Source: Phytohabitans houttuyneae
GTDB lineage: Bacteria; Actinomycetota; Actinomycetes; Mycobacteriales; Micromonosporaceae
Direction: 5' to 3'
DNA length: 64,000 nt
Assembly: GCF_011764425.1 (NCBI RefSeq)
Contig: NZ_BLPF01000002.1
Span: forward strand, 496,997-560,996
The number at the start of each line of letters is the position of its first letter. The stretch's first letter is position 1. The position numbers and the translations under genes were made by a program. Below, in pieces: positions 1 through 8,243 of this stretch. The notes beneath the pieces were generated by a model, which made no database searches, was not told the origin of the DNA, and saw only the letters and a program-made list of their open reading frames with translations.

Positions 1-2
1 AC

Positions 3-1256
3 GGCAGTACCGACTCGACGGCGGCGAACCCGTCGTTCACGTACACGTCCAACGGTGACTTCACGGCGACGTTGACAGTCCGGGACAGCACCGGCCGTAC
101 GTCGACGGCGAGTGTGGTGATCGGCGTCGGGCGGGCGACCGTCGTGTTGAACCAGCCGGTCAACGGCCGGTTGTTCAACTTCGGCGACGCCATCCCGTTC
201 CAGGTCACGGTCACCGACCCGAGCGGGGCGGCCGTCGACTGCTCGCGGGTGCGGGTCAACTACATCCTCGGGCACGACAGCCACGGCCACCCGATGACCA
301 GCGCGACCGGCTGCTCGGGCACGATACAGACCACGGTGGACGGTGAGCACGACGCCAACGCGAACATCTTCGGTGTCATGGTCGCCGAGTACACGCCGGT
401 CGGCTCGACCACGCCGGTGACCTCGTCGCAGGCGGTCATGCAACCGCGGACCCGGCAGGCCGAGCACTACAGCGGCCAGTCGGGCACGACGGTCGTGGCG
501 AAGCCGTCCGCCAACGGCGGCAACGCGGTCGGGTTCATCGAAAACGGCGACTGGATCTCGTTCAACCCGTACAACCTGGCCGGCGCCGCGACGTTCTCGG
601 CGCGGGTCGCGTCCGCCGGCTCGGGGGGCACGATCACCCTGCGCGCCGGCTCGGCCACCGGAGCGGTGATCGGCACGGCCACGGTCGCACCGACCGGCGG
701 GTGGGAGACCTGGACCACGGTCACCGGCACGGTCACGCCACCGTCCGGGACGCAGAACCTGTTCCTGGTGTTCACCGGCGGCTCGGGCTACCTGCTCGAC
801 ATCGACGCGTTCACCCTGGGCGGCACGCCGCCGCCGACCACTCCGCCCCCGACGACCCCGCCGCCGACCACTCCTCCGCCCACGACCCCTCCGCCCACGA
901 CCCCTCCGCCCACGACTCCGCCGCCGACGACCCCGCCCCCCACGACCCCGCCGCCCGGCAAGTCGTGCACGGCGGCGTACACGGTGACGAGCCAGTGGAG
1001 CGGTGGCTTCCAGGCTGAGGTGCGGATCACGGCCGGCACATCGGCGATCAGCGGATGGACGGTCACCTGGACGCTCGGCAGCGGTCAGAGTGTCACCCAG
1101 TCCTGGAACGCCACGGTTACCACGAGCGGCACCGGCGTGACCGCGCGGAACGTCTCGTACAACGGGTCGCTCGGCGCCGGCGCCAGTACCGCGTTCGGTT
1201 TCATCAGCTCGGGGAGTGCCGGCAGCGCGCCGTCGCTGACCTGCACCGCCAGCTGA
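3..1256 (+). CDS. C-terminal part of secreted PKD-CBM6-CBM2 carbohydrate-active protein
   Basis: The frame is open from the first bases, so the N-terminus lies upstream of the window. The visible part begins inside a PKD repeat (NPSFTYTSNGDFTATLTV). An Ig-like region follows, then a CBM6-type beta-sandwich (about positions 447-825, starting QAEHYSGQSG and ending LDIDAFTLGG). A long PTTPPP linker leads to a C-terminal CBM2 (positions 961-1253) with paired cysteines and the usual W-rich core. The PKD/Ig/CBM6 part is clearly related to the middle of the ThuA-dehydrogenase protein at 4239-7784, so the missing N-terminus may be a similar ThuA or glucose/sorbosone dehydrogenase module; that is inference. 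CBM2 in place of ricin suggests binding to cellulose or xylan. It converges on the esterase gene with a strong terminator between them. Confidence 0.85.
   Translation, partial: GSTDSTAANPSFTYTSNGDFTATLTVRDSTGRTSTASVVIGVGRATVVLNQPVNGRLFNFGDAIPFQVTVTDPSGAAVDCSRVRVNYILGHDSHGHPMTSATGCSGTIQTTVDGEHDANANIFGVMVAEYTPVGSTTPVTSSQAVMQPRTRQAEHYSGQSGTTVVAKPSANGGNAVGFIENGDWISFNPYNLAGAATFSARVASAGSGGTITLRAGSATGAVIGTATVAPTGGWETWTTVTGTVTPPSGTQNLFLVFTGGSGYLLDIDAFTLGGTPPPTTPPPTTPPPTTPPPTTPPPTTPPPTTPPPTTPPPTTPPPGKSCTAAYTVTSQWSGGFQAEVRITAGTSAISGWTVTWTLGSGQSVTQSWNATVTTSGTGVTARNVSYNGSLGAGASTAFGFISSGSAGSAPSLTCTAS
829..957 (+). repeat. Pro/Thr linker-coding tandem repeat
   Basis: About seven to eight imperfect units of 15 bases encode PPTTP repeats joining CBM6 to CBM2 in the partial protein. 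Such low-complexity linkers are usual between modules of secreted actinobacterial glycosidases. Shorter versions occur in the GH10 gene (about 49545-49610) and as Ser/Thr/Pro in the GH95 gene (about 48030-48110). Confidence 0.85.
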
Positions 1257-1267
1257 GAGCACGCAAA

Positions 1268-1297
1268 GGGCGCGGCACCCTTGCGGGTGCCGCGCCC
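1268..1297. terminator. Bidirectional rho-independent terminator
   Basis: A perfect 13-bp stem (GGGCGCGGCACCC with its complement) closes a TTGC loop and is followed by ACCTTTT. It lies 11 bases after the stop of the PKD-CBM6-CBM2 gene and 10 bases before the stop of the convergent esterase gene, so it can end both transcripts. Confidence 0.85.
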
Positions 1298-1307
1298 ACC
1301 TTTTGCC

Positions 1308-2666
1308 CTACGCGCGGGCCCAGCGCTGGTTGGCGCCGCCGTGGCAGCTCCACACGATCACCGCGGAGCCGTTGGCGGTGGCGCCGCCGTTGACGTCCAG
1401 GCACAGCCCGTTCTGCGCGTTGCTGATCGAACCGTTGCTGTTGAGGTTCCACCGCTGGTTCGCACCCGAGTTGCAGTCCCAGATCTGCACCCGCGTACCC
1501 GCGGCAGCGTTCGGCGCCACATCCAGACACTTGCCCATCACCCGCAGCTCCTGCCCGTTCTGAGCGAACTGCTGGTTGGCATTGGTGTGGCAGTCCCAGA
1601 TCTGCCCCTGCGCACCGTTCGCCGAGCTCGCGTTCGCGATGTCCAGGCACCGCCCGGACGCTTCACCGCGCAGCCGGAAGCCGGTCGGGTTCGGCGTCGA
1701 CGACGACGTCGGGCTCACGGTCGGGCTGGTGGTCGGCGTCGTCCCCTGGAACTGCGCGAAGAACCGCCACACCTCCGCCTTGGTCCAGGTGCGGGCGCCG
1801 TCCTCACAGCCGGAGCACCCGTCCACCGGAGCCGGCCCGTGGCCACTGTCGTACGCGGCCCACTGCACCGGGTAGCCCGCCCGGCACGAGTAGAGGGTGG
1901 TGAAGTGTTGCCCGCTGCCCTGCGACGGCTCGCGCGGGCTCTGGGCGGCGCAGCCGTTGTTGCGCACGAAGGTGTCACGCAGCGAGCGGCCCTGGGAGAT
2001 GTTGAGGACGTTGTCCGAGATCCCGTGGAGGCCGAAGTACGCGATCGGCTGGGTGCCGCCGCTGCATCCGCTCAGCTGCGCGCCGGAGTAGACCGCGACC
2101 GCCCGGAAGACGGTGGCCCGGCTGCACGCGATCGAGTAGCTCATGCCGCCGCCGTAGCTGAATCCGAGGGCGAAGCGCTGCGTCGTGTCGACGCAGAGGG
2201 CATTGTCGATCGTCCGGACCATGTCGTCGACGAACGTGATGTCCTGACCACCGGAGTTGGCCCAGCCGTTGCCGAGGCCCTGCGGCGCGACGAGGATCGC
2301 GCTGTTGTTCGACTGCTCCTGCATGCCGTAGTAGGACCAGGTGCTGCCGCTGGTACCGCCCGAGGAGACGTCGTTCATGGTGCCGCCGCGCCAGTGGAAC
2401 GCGAAGATCAGCCGGTACGGGTTGCTGTTGTTGTAGTTGGCGGGGACCCGGAGGATGAAGCTGCGGTTCTGTCCGCTGCTCTGGATCGTGTGCGTGCCAC
2501 TGTTCAGTCCCGGTGCCCTGCCGCATCCAGCCGTCGCCGCGAGCGGGACAGCGTCCGCCGACGCCGCGGTCAGCCGGATACCGGCGATGCCGGCGCCGGC
2601 GACGACGAGTGTCGCGGCGATCGCTAATGATGCCCGCCACCGATGGCGGTTTGTGCCTTGTCGCAT
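1308..2666 (-). CDS. Secreted CE1-type (PHB depolymerase-like) esterase with ricin/CBM13 domain
   Basis: A 452-residue secreted alpha/beta hydrolase of the LpqC/poly(3-hydroxybutyrate) depolymerase group. Within carbohydrate clusters these usually act as acetylxylan or feruloyl esterases (CE1). A basic N-terminus and hydrophobic segment (residues 1-35) form a Sec signal peptide. The nucleophile elbow GFSYGG places the catalytic serine near residue 170, and FAFHWRGG upstream fits the oxyanion region. A Ser/Thr/Pro linker (about 305-325) leads to a C-terminal ricin B lectin domain (about 328-452) with three QxW repeats (NQQFAQ, NQRWNL, NQRWAR). The gene starts 28 bases after the GH54 gene and is probably its operon partner; both would act on arabinoxylan side groups. 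Substrate is inferred, not shown. Confidence 0.85.
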   Translation of the reverse strand: MRQGTNRHRWRASLAIAATLVVAGAGIAGIRLTAASADAVPLAATAGCGRAPGLNSGTHTIQSSGQNRSFILRVPANYNNSNPYRLIFAFHWRGGTMNDVSSGGTSGSTWSYYGMQEQSNNSAILVAPQGLGNGWANSGGQDITFVDDMVRTIDNALCVDTTQRFALGFSYGGGMSYSIACSRATVFRAVAVYSGAQLSGCSGGTQPIAYFGLHGISDNVLNISQGRSLRDTFVRNNGCAAQSPREPSQGSGQHFTTLYSCRAGYPVQWAAYDSGHGPAPVDGCSGCEDGARTWTKAEVWRFFAQFQGTTPTTSPTVSPTSSSTPNPTGFRLRGEASGRCLDIANASSANGAQGQIWDCHTNANQQFAQNGQELRVMGKCLDVAPNAAAGTRVQIWDCNSGANQRWNLNSNGSISNAQNGLCLDVNGGATANGSAVIVWSCHGGANQRWARA

Positions 2667-2694
2667 GGTGCTTCCTTTCGTGGGGTGGGGTGGG

Positions 2695-4164
2695 TCAGCG
2701 GTAGCCGGCGGCGACGATGTTGGCCTGTACCGCGTTTTCGGTCGCGTCGGACGGGTAGCCGGCGACCATGGCTCCTTCGTAGAAGGTGCCGGCGCTCAGG
2801 TTGGCGCCACCACCGGGCTTGCAGCAGTCGCCGCCGCTGCCGAGGATGATGGCGCCCTGCTTCTTCATCGGGCTGTAACCGGGCGGGAGCGCTCCGTCCC
2901 ACAGGGTGTAGAGGCTGCCCGACTGGGCGTTGCTGCCCTTGATGGCAAAGCGGGAAGTCCCGTTGTTCTTGAGGGTGGCCGTGACGAACTTGCTGGTGAA
3001 GGCCCGCTGGTTGGGGTTCCAGGTCTGGCTGCCGCCGGGGTAGAGCCCCCATTCGAGGTCGGCCTGGACCCAGGGGCCGCTGCCGGAGCATCCGCCGAAC
3101 CAGCACTGGGTGCTGAAGTTGATGGCGTCCATGGCGCCGGCGGCGTCGGCCGACCGGGTGGTCTCGCTGTTTCCGTAGTCGAAGCAGCAGCCGCCGTTGA
3201 CGTGGGTGCCGCTGGTGACCATGTACATGCCTTCCGGTGCGCTGCCGGTGGGCACTCCGGTCAGGTGGCCGTCGCGCCAGTAGCTGTTGCCGGGGTTGAT
3301 GTACAGCGAGTAGGCCTTGCTGCCGGCGACGGTCAGCGACTCCGAGGTGGCGACCGCCGGGCGGCTCTGTGTCGAGCCGGGCACCACGGTGGACCCCTGG
3401 TACCACAGGTCGTTTCCACGTCCGGACTGGTCGTAGACGACGGTGATGACGCAGGTGGTGCCGGTGCAGAACGAGTCCTGGGCGGAGGCGTTGGCGGAGC
3501 CACCGGCGCTGAGCAGGCCGATGTTGCGGGTGGTGTTGTCGGACGAGCGGCGGACCTGGTAGAGGTTGCCGTTGTAGGCGCCGTAGAGGGCGCGCACCGT
3601 GCTGTGGGCGGCGATGCAGGGGGTGCCGCCCGAGGCGTAGATGTCGCAGGGGCCGGCACCGGACGGCGGTGGCGTGGTCGGCGAGTTCCACTGCTGGTTG
3701 GTGCCGCTGTGGCAGGCCCAGAGGATGATCCTCGTGCCGTTCGCCGTACCCGCTGCGTTGGCGTCCAGGCACAGCCCGGACTGCACGCCGGTGATCGTGC
3801 CGTTCGTGTTGACGTTCCACTGCTGGTTGGTCTGGCCGTTGCAGTCCCAGATGATGACGGCGGTGCCGTTGGCGGTGCCCTGTCCGTAGGCGTCCAGGCA
3901 CTTGTTGCCGTACACCGTCAGCTGCCTGCCCGAGGTGTAGGTCCAGGTCTGGTTGGCCGCCCCGGTACAGTCCGAAAGCTGTGCCTGGGTGCCGTTGGCG
4001 GTGCTGGAGCCGGGGACGTCCAAGCAGCGTCCAGACTGGACGCCCGCGATGGGTGCGCTTTGCCCCGGCTGGATGGGCGCCGCTGCCGCCGCGGTGCCCG
4101 TGGTAAGGACGAGGAGAAGGGCGGCGCCCAGCGCCGCAAGGCGCCTGGTTCTGACAACTACCAT
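2695..4164 (-). CDS. GH54 alpha-L-arabinofuranosidase with N-terminal ricin/CBM13 domain
   Basis: A 489-residue secreted enzyme predicted to remove arabinofuranosyl side chains from arabinoxylan or arabinan. A signal peptide (about residues 1-30) ends in TAAAAAP. A ricin domain with QxW repeats spans about 34-150. From about residue 170 (GPCDIYASGGTPC) to the end it matches the catalytic fold of fungal AbfB enzymes (GH54). The motif GGCCFDYGNSETT puts the likely nucleophile at Glu334, and GSGGDCC puts the likely acid/base at Asp446; the adjacent cysteine pairs typical of the family are present. Fungal AbfB carries CBM42 at the C-terminus; here that is absent and a ricin module stands at the N-terminus instead. 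It is the middle gene of a three-gene minus-strand run, 74 bases after the ThuA gene. Confidence 0.9.
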   Translation of the reverse strand: MVVVRTRRLAALGAALLLVLTTGTAAAAAPIQPGQSAPIAGVQSGRCLDVPGSSTANGTQAQLSDCTGAANQTWTYTSGRQLTVYGNKCLDAYGQGTANGTAVIIWDCNGQTNQQWNVNTNGTITGVQSGLCLDANAAGTANGTRIILWACHSGTNQQWNSPTTPPPSGAGPCDIYASGGTPCIAAHSTVRALYGAYNGNLYQVRRSSDNTTRNIGLLSAGGSANASAQDSFCTGTTCVITVVYDQSGRGNDLWYQGSTVVPGSTQSRPAVATSESLTVAGSKAYSLYINPGNSYWRDGHLTGVPTGSAPEGMYMVTSGTHVNGGCCFDYGNSETTRSADAAGAMDAINFSTQCWFGGCSGSGPWVQADLEWGLYPGGSQTWNPNQRAFTSKFVTATLKNNGTSRFAIKGSNAQSGSLYTLWDGALPPGYSPMKKQGAIILGSGGDCCKPGGGANLSAGTFYEGAMVAGYPSDATENAVQANIVAAGYR

Positions 4165-4193
4165 GACGGATCCTCACATGGCGAAGGAAGGGA

Positions 4194-4223
4194 GACTCCG
4201 GCGCGTGTGGGCGCACCGGAGCC
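4194..4223 (-). terminator. Imperfect hairpin between ThuA-type and GH54 genes
   Basis: An inverted repeat CTCCGG-CGCG / GCGC-ACCGGAG, with one bulge and a short loop, lies in the 74-base gap. It may weaken or end the transcript coming from the ThuA-type gene before the GH54 gene. It lacks a clear T run, so it could equally be an mRNA-processing or stability hairpin. Confidence 0.4.
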
Positions 4224-4238
4224 TCCCGGTCTCATCTG

Positions 4239-7200
4239 CTAGGCGGCGCTGAAGCGCCACTGCTGGTTGGTGCCGCTGTGGCAGCCCCACTGCAAGAGTC
4301 GAGCGCCATCGGTCGTCGCGCCGCCGTTGACGTCGACGCAGAGTCCACTGAGGACGCTCTTGACGGTGTAGACGCCGGACGTGCCGGTCGCCGTGACGAG
4401 GAACTTCTGCTGGTTGCTGTTGTTGCAGGTCCACTGCTGCAGGAAGGCGCCCTGTGCGGTGGAGCCGCCGGTGACGTCGATGCACTTGTTGCTGTGCACC
4501 GCCCGCAGGTAGACGGCGCCGCCGCCAGCATCGACGGCCTGCCACTTCTGGTTGTTGCCGCCGGTGGCCGCCCACTGCACGATCTGGGCGCCGTCGGCGG
4601 TGGAGACCCCGCTGACGTCGACGAGCTTGTTGCTGTGCTGCGCCGTGACGGTCCAGGTCCGGCCGGCCACTCCGCCGGTGCTGGGCGTACCCACGCCGCT
4701 GCCGCCGAAGGTGAACGAGTCAAGGTCGAACCAGTTTGTCGTGGTGCCCTTGAACACCATGTAGAGCGTGTGGCTCCCGGCGAGCGATGCCGTGTTCACC
4801 GGGGCGGTGGACTGGTAGTTGTCCCAGCCGCCTGTGCTCGGCACCGGTGTGGTGGCCAGCAGCGTGCCGGTCGGTGAGTCGGCGCGCAGCTCGATCGACC
4901 CTCCGCCGCTCGGTGAAGAGAGGCGGTAGCTGACGTTGGTGATACCCACCAGGCTCATCGGGTTGAACGCCACCCAGTCGTTGTTGGAGATGTCGCCGAC
5001 CCGCTTGCCGCTTTCCGCTGCTGCCTGGTCGACGACCCGGACGCCGGACTGGCTGGTGAAGAACTCCGCCTGCTTGTGTTTGGGCTGCAGGACCGCCTGC
5101 GCGTACCCGGTGAGCGGAGCCGCACCGCCGGTGCCGCCGTTGTCGGTGTAGTGCGCGTTGAGCACGTAGTACAGGTTGGCGCCGTCGGGGTGCCCGCCGA
5201 GCAGGTCCGTGGAGATGGTGCCCGAGCAGCCCGGGTACTCCGTCGTCTCGTGCTGGTGGTCGTCGTGGCCGAGGGCCGGGTTGACGAACACCTTGGTGCA
5301 GTCGATGGCGGCGCCTCCCGGATCGGAGACGCTGACCGTGTACGACACGCGGTCGCCGAACGTGAGCATGCCGCCATTCGGTGGCAGCGTGATGGTGACC
5401 ACCGGCGCGGTGTTGCCGACCGTGATCTGCACGTTGGCGAAGGCCGCCCGGCCGGTGTTGTCGGTGACCTTCAGCTGCGCGGTGTAGTTTCCGTTGGCGG
5501 TGTACGTGTGTGACGGGTTGGCCGCCGTGGACGTGGTCCCGTCGCCGAAGGTCCACTGGTAGCTGAGCGTGTTGCCCGCGTCCGGGTCTGTGGTGCCCGC
5601 GCTGCTGAACTGTACGTTCAGCGGCGCGTTGCCGCTGGTGGGCGTCCCGGTGGCCTTGGCGACCGGTGAGCGTCCACCATGGACGTAGTCGATGCGGTAC
5701 AGGCCCGAGTCGTTGTTGCCGCCGCCGAAGTTGGAGCCCCACTCGAGCAGGTACAGCGAGCCGTCCGGGCCGAACTCCATGTCCATCGGCTTGACGAAGT
5801 TGCCGGCCGGCATGAACGCGTTCGTCCGGGTGACCGCGGTGGCGGAGTCGAAGTGGACCTCCTTGATGTAGTGGCGGGACCACTCGTAGAAGAAGTGGAC
5901 GCCGTCGTAGTAGGGCGGGAACTTGGTCGAGGACGGGTTGGCCGCGTCGTAGCGGTACACCGGTCCACCCATCGGCGCCGAGCCGCCGGTGCCGAGCTCG
6001 GGGAACGACGTCGAGGCGCCGTAGCCGTACCACATGTTGGGCGCGACCACCGGCTTGAGGCTGGTAAGGCCGGTGTTGTTGGGCGAGTTGTTGACCGGCG
6101 CGGAGCAGTTGAACTTCGCGCCGACCGCGCCGGTGTCCGGGTTGTACGGCGCGTACGCCTGGTTGTCGCCGTGGCAGAACGGCCAGCCGTAGTTGCCCGC
6201 GGACTTGATGACGTTGAGCTCGACGAGCCCTTCGGGACCGCGGTTGGTCGCCGGCGCACCCCGGTCGGGGCCGTAGTCGGCGAGGTAAACCCATCCGTTG
6301 GCCGGATCGATGGAGAAGCGGAACGGGTTGCGGAAGCCCATCGCGTAGACCTCCGGCCGGGTCTGCGCCGTCCCCTGTGGATAGAGGTTGCCGGACGGGA
6401 TGGTGTAGCCGCCACCGGCCGAGGGCCGGATGCGCAGGAGCTTGCCGCGCAGGTCGTTGGTGTTGCCGGCGCTTCGTGCCGCGTCGAGGTTGGCCTTGCC
6501 CGACCGCCAGTCGAGTGGGGCGTAGCCCTGCCAGGCGGGATCGAGGTTGGGCGGGGTGTCGTCGCCGGTGCCGATGTAGAGGTTTCCGTCGGGGCCGAAC
6601 TCGATGTACCCGCCGGTGTGCCCAGGCTCCGCGAACGTGCGGTCGCGGTAGGCCGGGATGTCGATGATGGTCACCGCACTGGACGTGTTCAGGGTGTCGC
6701 CGGTGAGCGTGAAGCGGGAGACGCGGTTGATGTCCGTCGTGCTACTCGCCGGCGAGTGGTACAGGTACACGTAGCCGTTGCTGGCGAAGTTCGGGTCGAG
6801 CGCCAGCCCGGTGAGGCCGTCCTCGCCGCCGGTGTAGACACTGAGCGTGCCCGCGGTGACGGTGGAGTTGGTGGCCGGTTTGAAGATCTTCACCTGCCCG
6901 GCCCGCTGGACGTAGATCACCCGCCCGTCCGGCGTGACCGCGAGAGCCATCGGGTCCGCGGTGTTGTCGTCCAGGGTGCGCTTCTCGAAGTTCGCCCACA
7001 CCGTGCCGCCGCAGTCGCCGGGCTCGTTGCCGGCCGCCCACTTCACCCCGCCGAGGACGTGGTTGCGGAAGTTCGTCTCGCTGTAGGAGGCGATGGCGTG
7101 GCCCATGGCGGTGGCCCATACCCGGCCGCCGGCGGTGTTGCGACACCACGAGATCGGGTGGTCGGGGCCCATCGCCCGCGAACCCGGGTTGTAGGTGCGC

Positions 7201-7784
7201 TCGTCGGCCGTGACCAGGACGTGAACGTCGCCGCGGGGGTTGCGGTCGAAGTTGTACCACTCCTCGCTGCGGTTCCACCGGTCGGGCAGGCTGGCCGTCG
7301 AGGGATGCTTCTTGTCCGCGACGATGGCCGTGCCGGGCAGCACGCCGGGGGAGTGCTCCGGCATGTGCGCGCCGGCGTTGATGGTCTGGTCCCACCACGG
7401 GTACTCGGTCTCGATGCCCATGTCCGTGGCGTTGTGGATGGCGACGATGCCCTTGCCGCTGGCCAGGTATCCCTCCACCGCCTGGCGCTGGGCCGCCGTG
7501 GTCCACACCATGCCGGAGGTCTGGAACATGACGAGGACGTCGAATGTGGCGAGGTTGGCCGGCGTGAAGACGCTGGAGTCCTCGCTGTGGACAAGCTCGA
7601 AGTTGTTGGCCGCCGCCTGTTCCTGGAACATGCTGATCCCGGCGGGGATCGAGTCGTGCCGGTAGCCGGTCGTCTTGGTGAACAGCAGGGCGCGGAAGGC
7701 CGGTGCCGCTGACGCCGGATGGACGAGCGCGAGCGACAGTAACAGGCCCGCGATCGCCCCGATGATGAGTGTGCTGCGACGCAT
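4239..7784 (-). CDS. Secreted ThuA-like / glucose-sorbosone dehydrogenase / PKD / CBM6 / ricin multidomain protein
   Basis: An 1181-residue secreted modular protein. Order of parts: signal peptide (1-27), ThuA-like flavodoxin-fold domain (about 27-255, from RALLFTKTTGYRHDSIP), six-bladed glucose/sorbosone dehydrogenase propeller (about 265-700, with GLTGLALDPNFASNGYVYLY and the 'GFRNPFR' signature), PKD domain (about 705-785), Ig-like spacer, CBM6 (about 900-1028) and a ricin domain (about 1040-1181) with QxW repeats. ThuA domains occur in trehalose/disaccharide use, and the propeller family often binds PQQ; which reaction this protein catalyses is unknown. The start has a good AGGAG site. 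It heads a minus-strand run with the GH54 and CE1 genes. Its PKD-CBM6 part is paralogous to the truncated protein at 3-1256. Confidence 0.88.
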   Translation of the reverse strand: MRRSTLIIGAIAGLLLSLALVHPASAAPAFRALLFTKTTGYRHDSIPAGISMFQEQAAANNFELVHSEDSSVFTPANLATFDVLVMFQTSGMVWTTAAQRQAVEGYLASGKGIVAIHNATDMGIETEYPWWDQTINAGAHMPEHSPGVLPGTAIVADKKHPSTASLPDRWNRSEEWYNFDRNPRGDVHVLVTADERTYNPGSRAMGPDHPISWCRNTAGGRVWATAMGHAIASYSETNFRNHVLGGVKWAAGNEPGDCGGTVWANFEKRTLDDNTADPMALAVTPDGRVIYVQRAGQVKIFKPATNSTVTAGTLSVYTGGEDGLTGLALDPNFASNGYVYLYHSPASSTTDINRVSRFTLTGDTLNTSSAVTIIDIPAYRDRTFAEPGHTGGYIEFGPDGNLYIGTGDDTPPNLDPAWQGYAPLDWRSGKANLDAARSAGNTNDLRGKLLRIRPSAGGGYTIPSGNLYPQGTAQTRPEVYAMGFRNPFRFSIDPANGWVYLADYGPDRGAPATNRGPEGLVELNVIKSAGNYGWPFCHGDNQAYAPYNPDTGAVGAKFNCSAPVNNSPNNTGLTSLKPVVAPNMWYGYGASTSFPELGTGGSAPMGGPVYRYDAANPSSTKFPPYYDGVHFFYEWSRHYIKEVHFDSATAVTRTNAFMPAGNFVKPMDMEFGPDGSLYLLEWGSNFGGGNNDSGLYRIDYVHGGRSPVAKATGTPTSGNAPLNVQFSSAGTTDPDAGNTLSYQWTFGDGTTSTAANPSHTYTANGNYTAQLKVTDNTGRAAFANVQITVGNTAPVVTITLPPNGGMLTFGDRVSYTVSVSDPGGAAIDCTKVFVNPALGHDDHQHETTEYPGCSGTISTDLLGGHPDGANLYYVLNAHYTDNGGTGGAAPLTGYAQAVLQPKHKQAEFFTSQSGVRVVDQAAAESGKRVGDISNNDWVAFNPMSLVGITNVSYRLSSPSGGGSIELRADSPTGTLLATTPVPSTGGWDNYQSTAPVNTASLAGSHTLYMVFKGTTTNWFDLDSFTFGGSGVGTPSTGGVAGRTWTVTAQHSNKLVDVSGVSTADGAQIVQWAATGGNNQKWQAVDAGGGAVYLRAVHSNKCIDVTGGSTAQGAFLQQWTCNNSNQQKFLVTATGTSGVYTVKSVLSGLCVDVNGGATTDGARLLQWGCHSGTNQQWRFSAA

Positions 7785-8032
7785 GCCGTCTCCTACTTCG
7801 GCGGAGAAATGAGGCTGCGACCACGGGCACGCGTCGGCAACACCTCCGGTGCGCCCGGTGCCAGGGGCGTGCTGAAGGCGTGCGCGTGCCAGTCAGATCG
7901 TCATGCCGTCCGCCGTGACGGGCAGTCAGGTTCCTCCGGGACTTGACGCGGGGTCGCGCGCGGCGGCCCTTGTCCCGTGGTCTGCCCGGCCAGCATGCCG
8001 GTACATATCGTAGGAAGTCAATACGACTCTGT

Positions 8033-8046
8033 TCGGATCGATTCGA
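8033..8046. promoter_or_regulatory. Probable LacI-type operator TCGGATCGATTCGA
   Basis: A near-palindrome with one mismatched pair, in the 459-base gap between the divergent ThuA-type and ABC-transporter genes. It resembles GCGAATCGATTCGC at 56490-56505, next to a LacI regulon. The rest of the gap showed nothing gene-like. Confidence 0.4.
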
Positions 8047-8184
8047 TAACACATTTGTGGCACTGAATCTGACATCTGACTGGTTCGATGGCGCAGAAGT
8101 GGCCTGACGGACGAACTTTCCTCCAGCCCGATCGAGGGGGATTGCCGCAACGTATCGATGCACCTAATCTCAGCATCCCGGCCA

Positions 8185-8198
8185 CCGAACCGATTCGG
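8185..8198. promoter_or_regulatory. Probable LacI-type operator CCGAACCGATTCGG
   Basis: This site is 46 bases upstream of the transporter ATPase start and is nearly identical to half of the double operator at 56601-56627 (GCGAACCGATTCGG). It suggests sugar-responsive control of the importer by a LacI protein like the one at 61469-62482, or by a paralogue outside the window. Confidence 0.55.
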
Positions 8199-8243
8199 CC
8201 GTCCTTCGACCTGTCCGCACGATGACGAACGTAGGGGCCGTTG

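Noticed and set aside
829-957. Minisatellite or CRISPR-like array
   Set aside because: The repeats are in frame, degenerate at third positions and encode a Pro/Thr linker.
1281-4242. Long plus-strand open frames opposite the esterase and GH54 genes
   Set aside because: They are by-products of high GC content; the products are Val/Arg/Gly-rich with no domain, and the minus-strand genes have clear family motifs.
8241-8243. TTG start for the first transporter ATPase
   Set aside because: The GGGG of the ribosome site would be only three bases away; ATG 8244 has better spacing.
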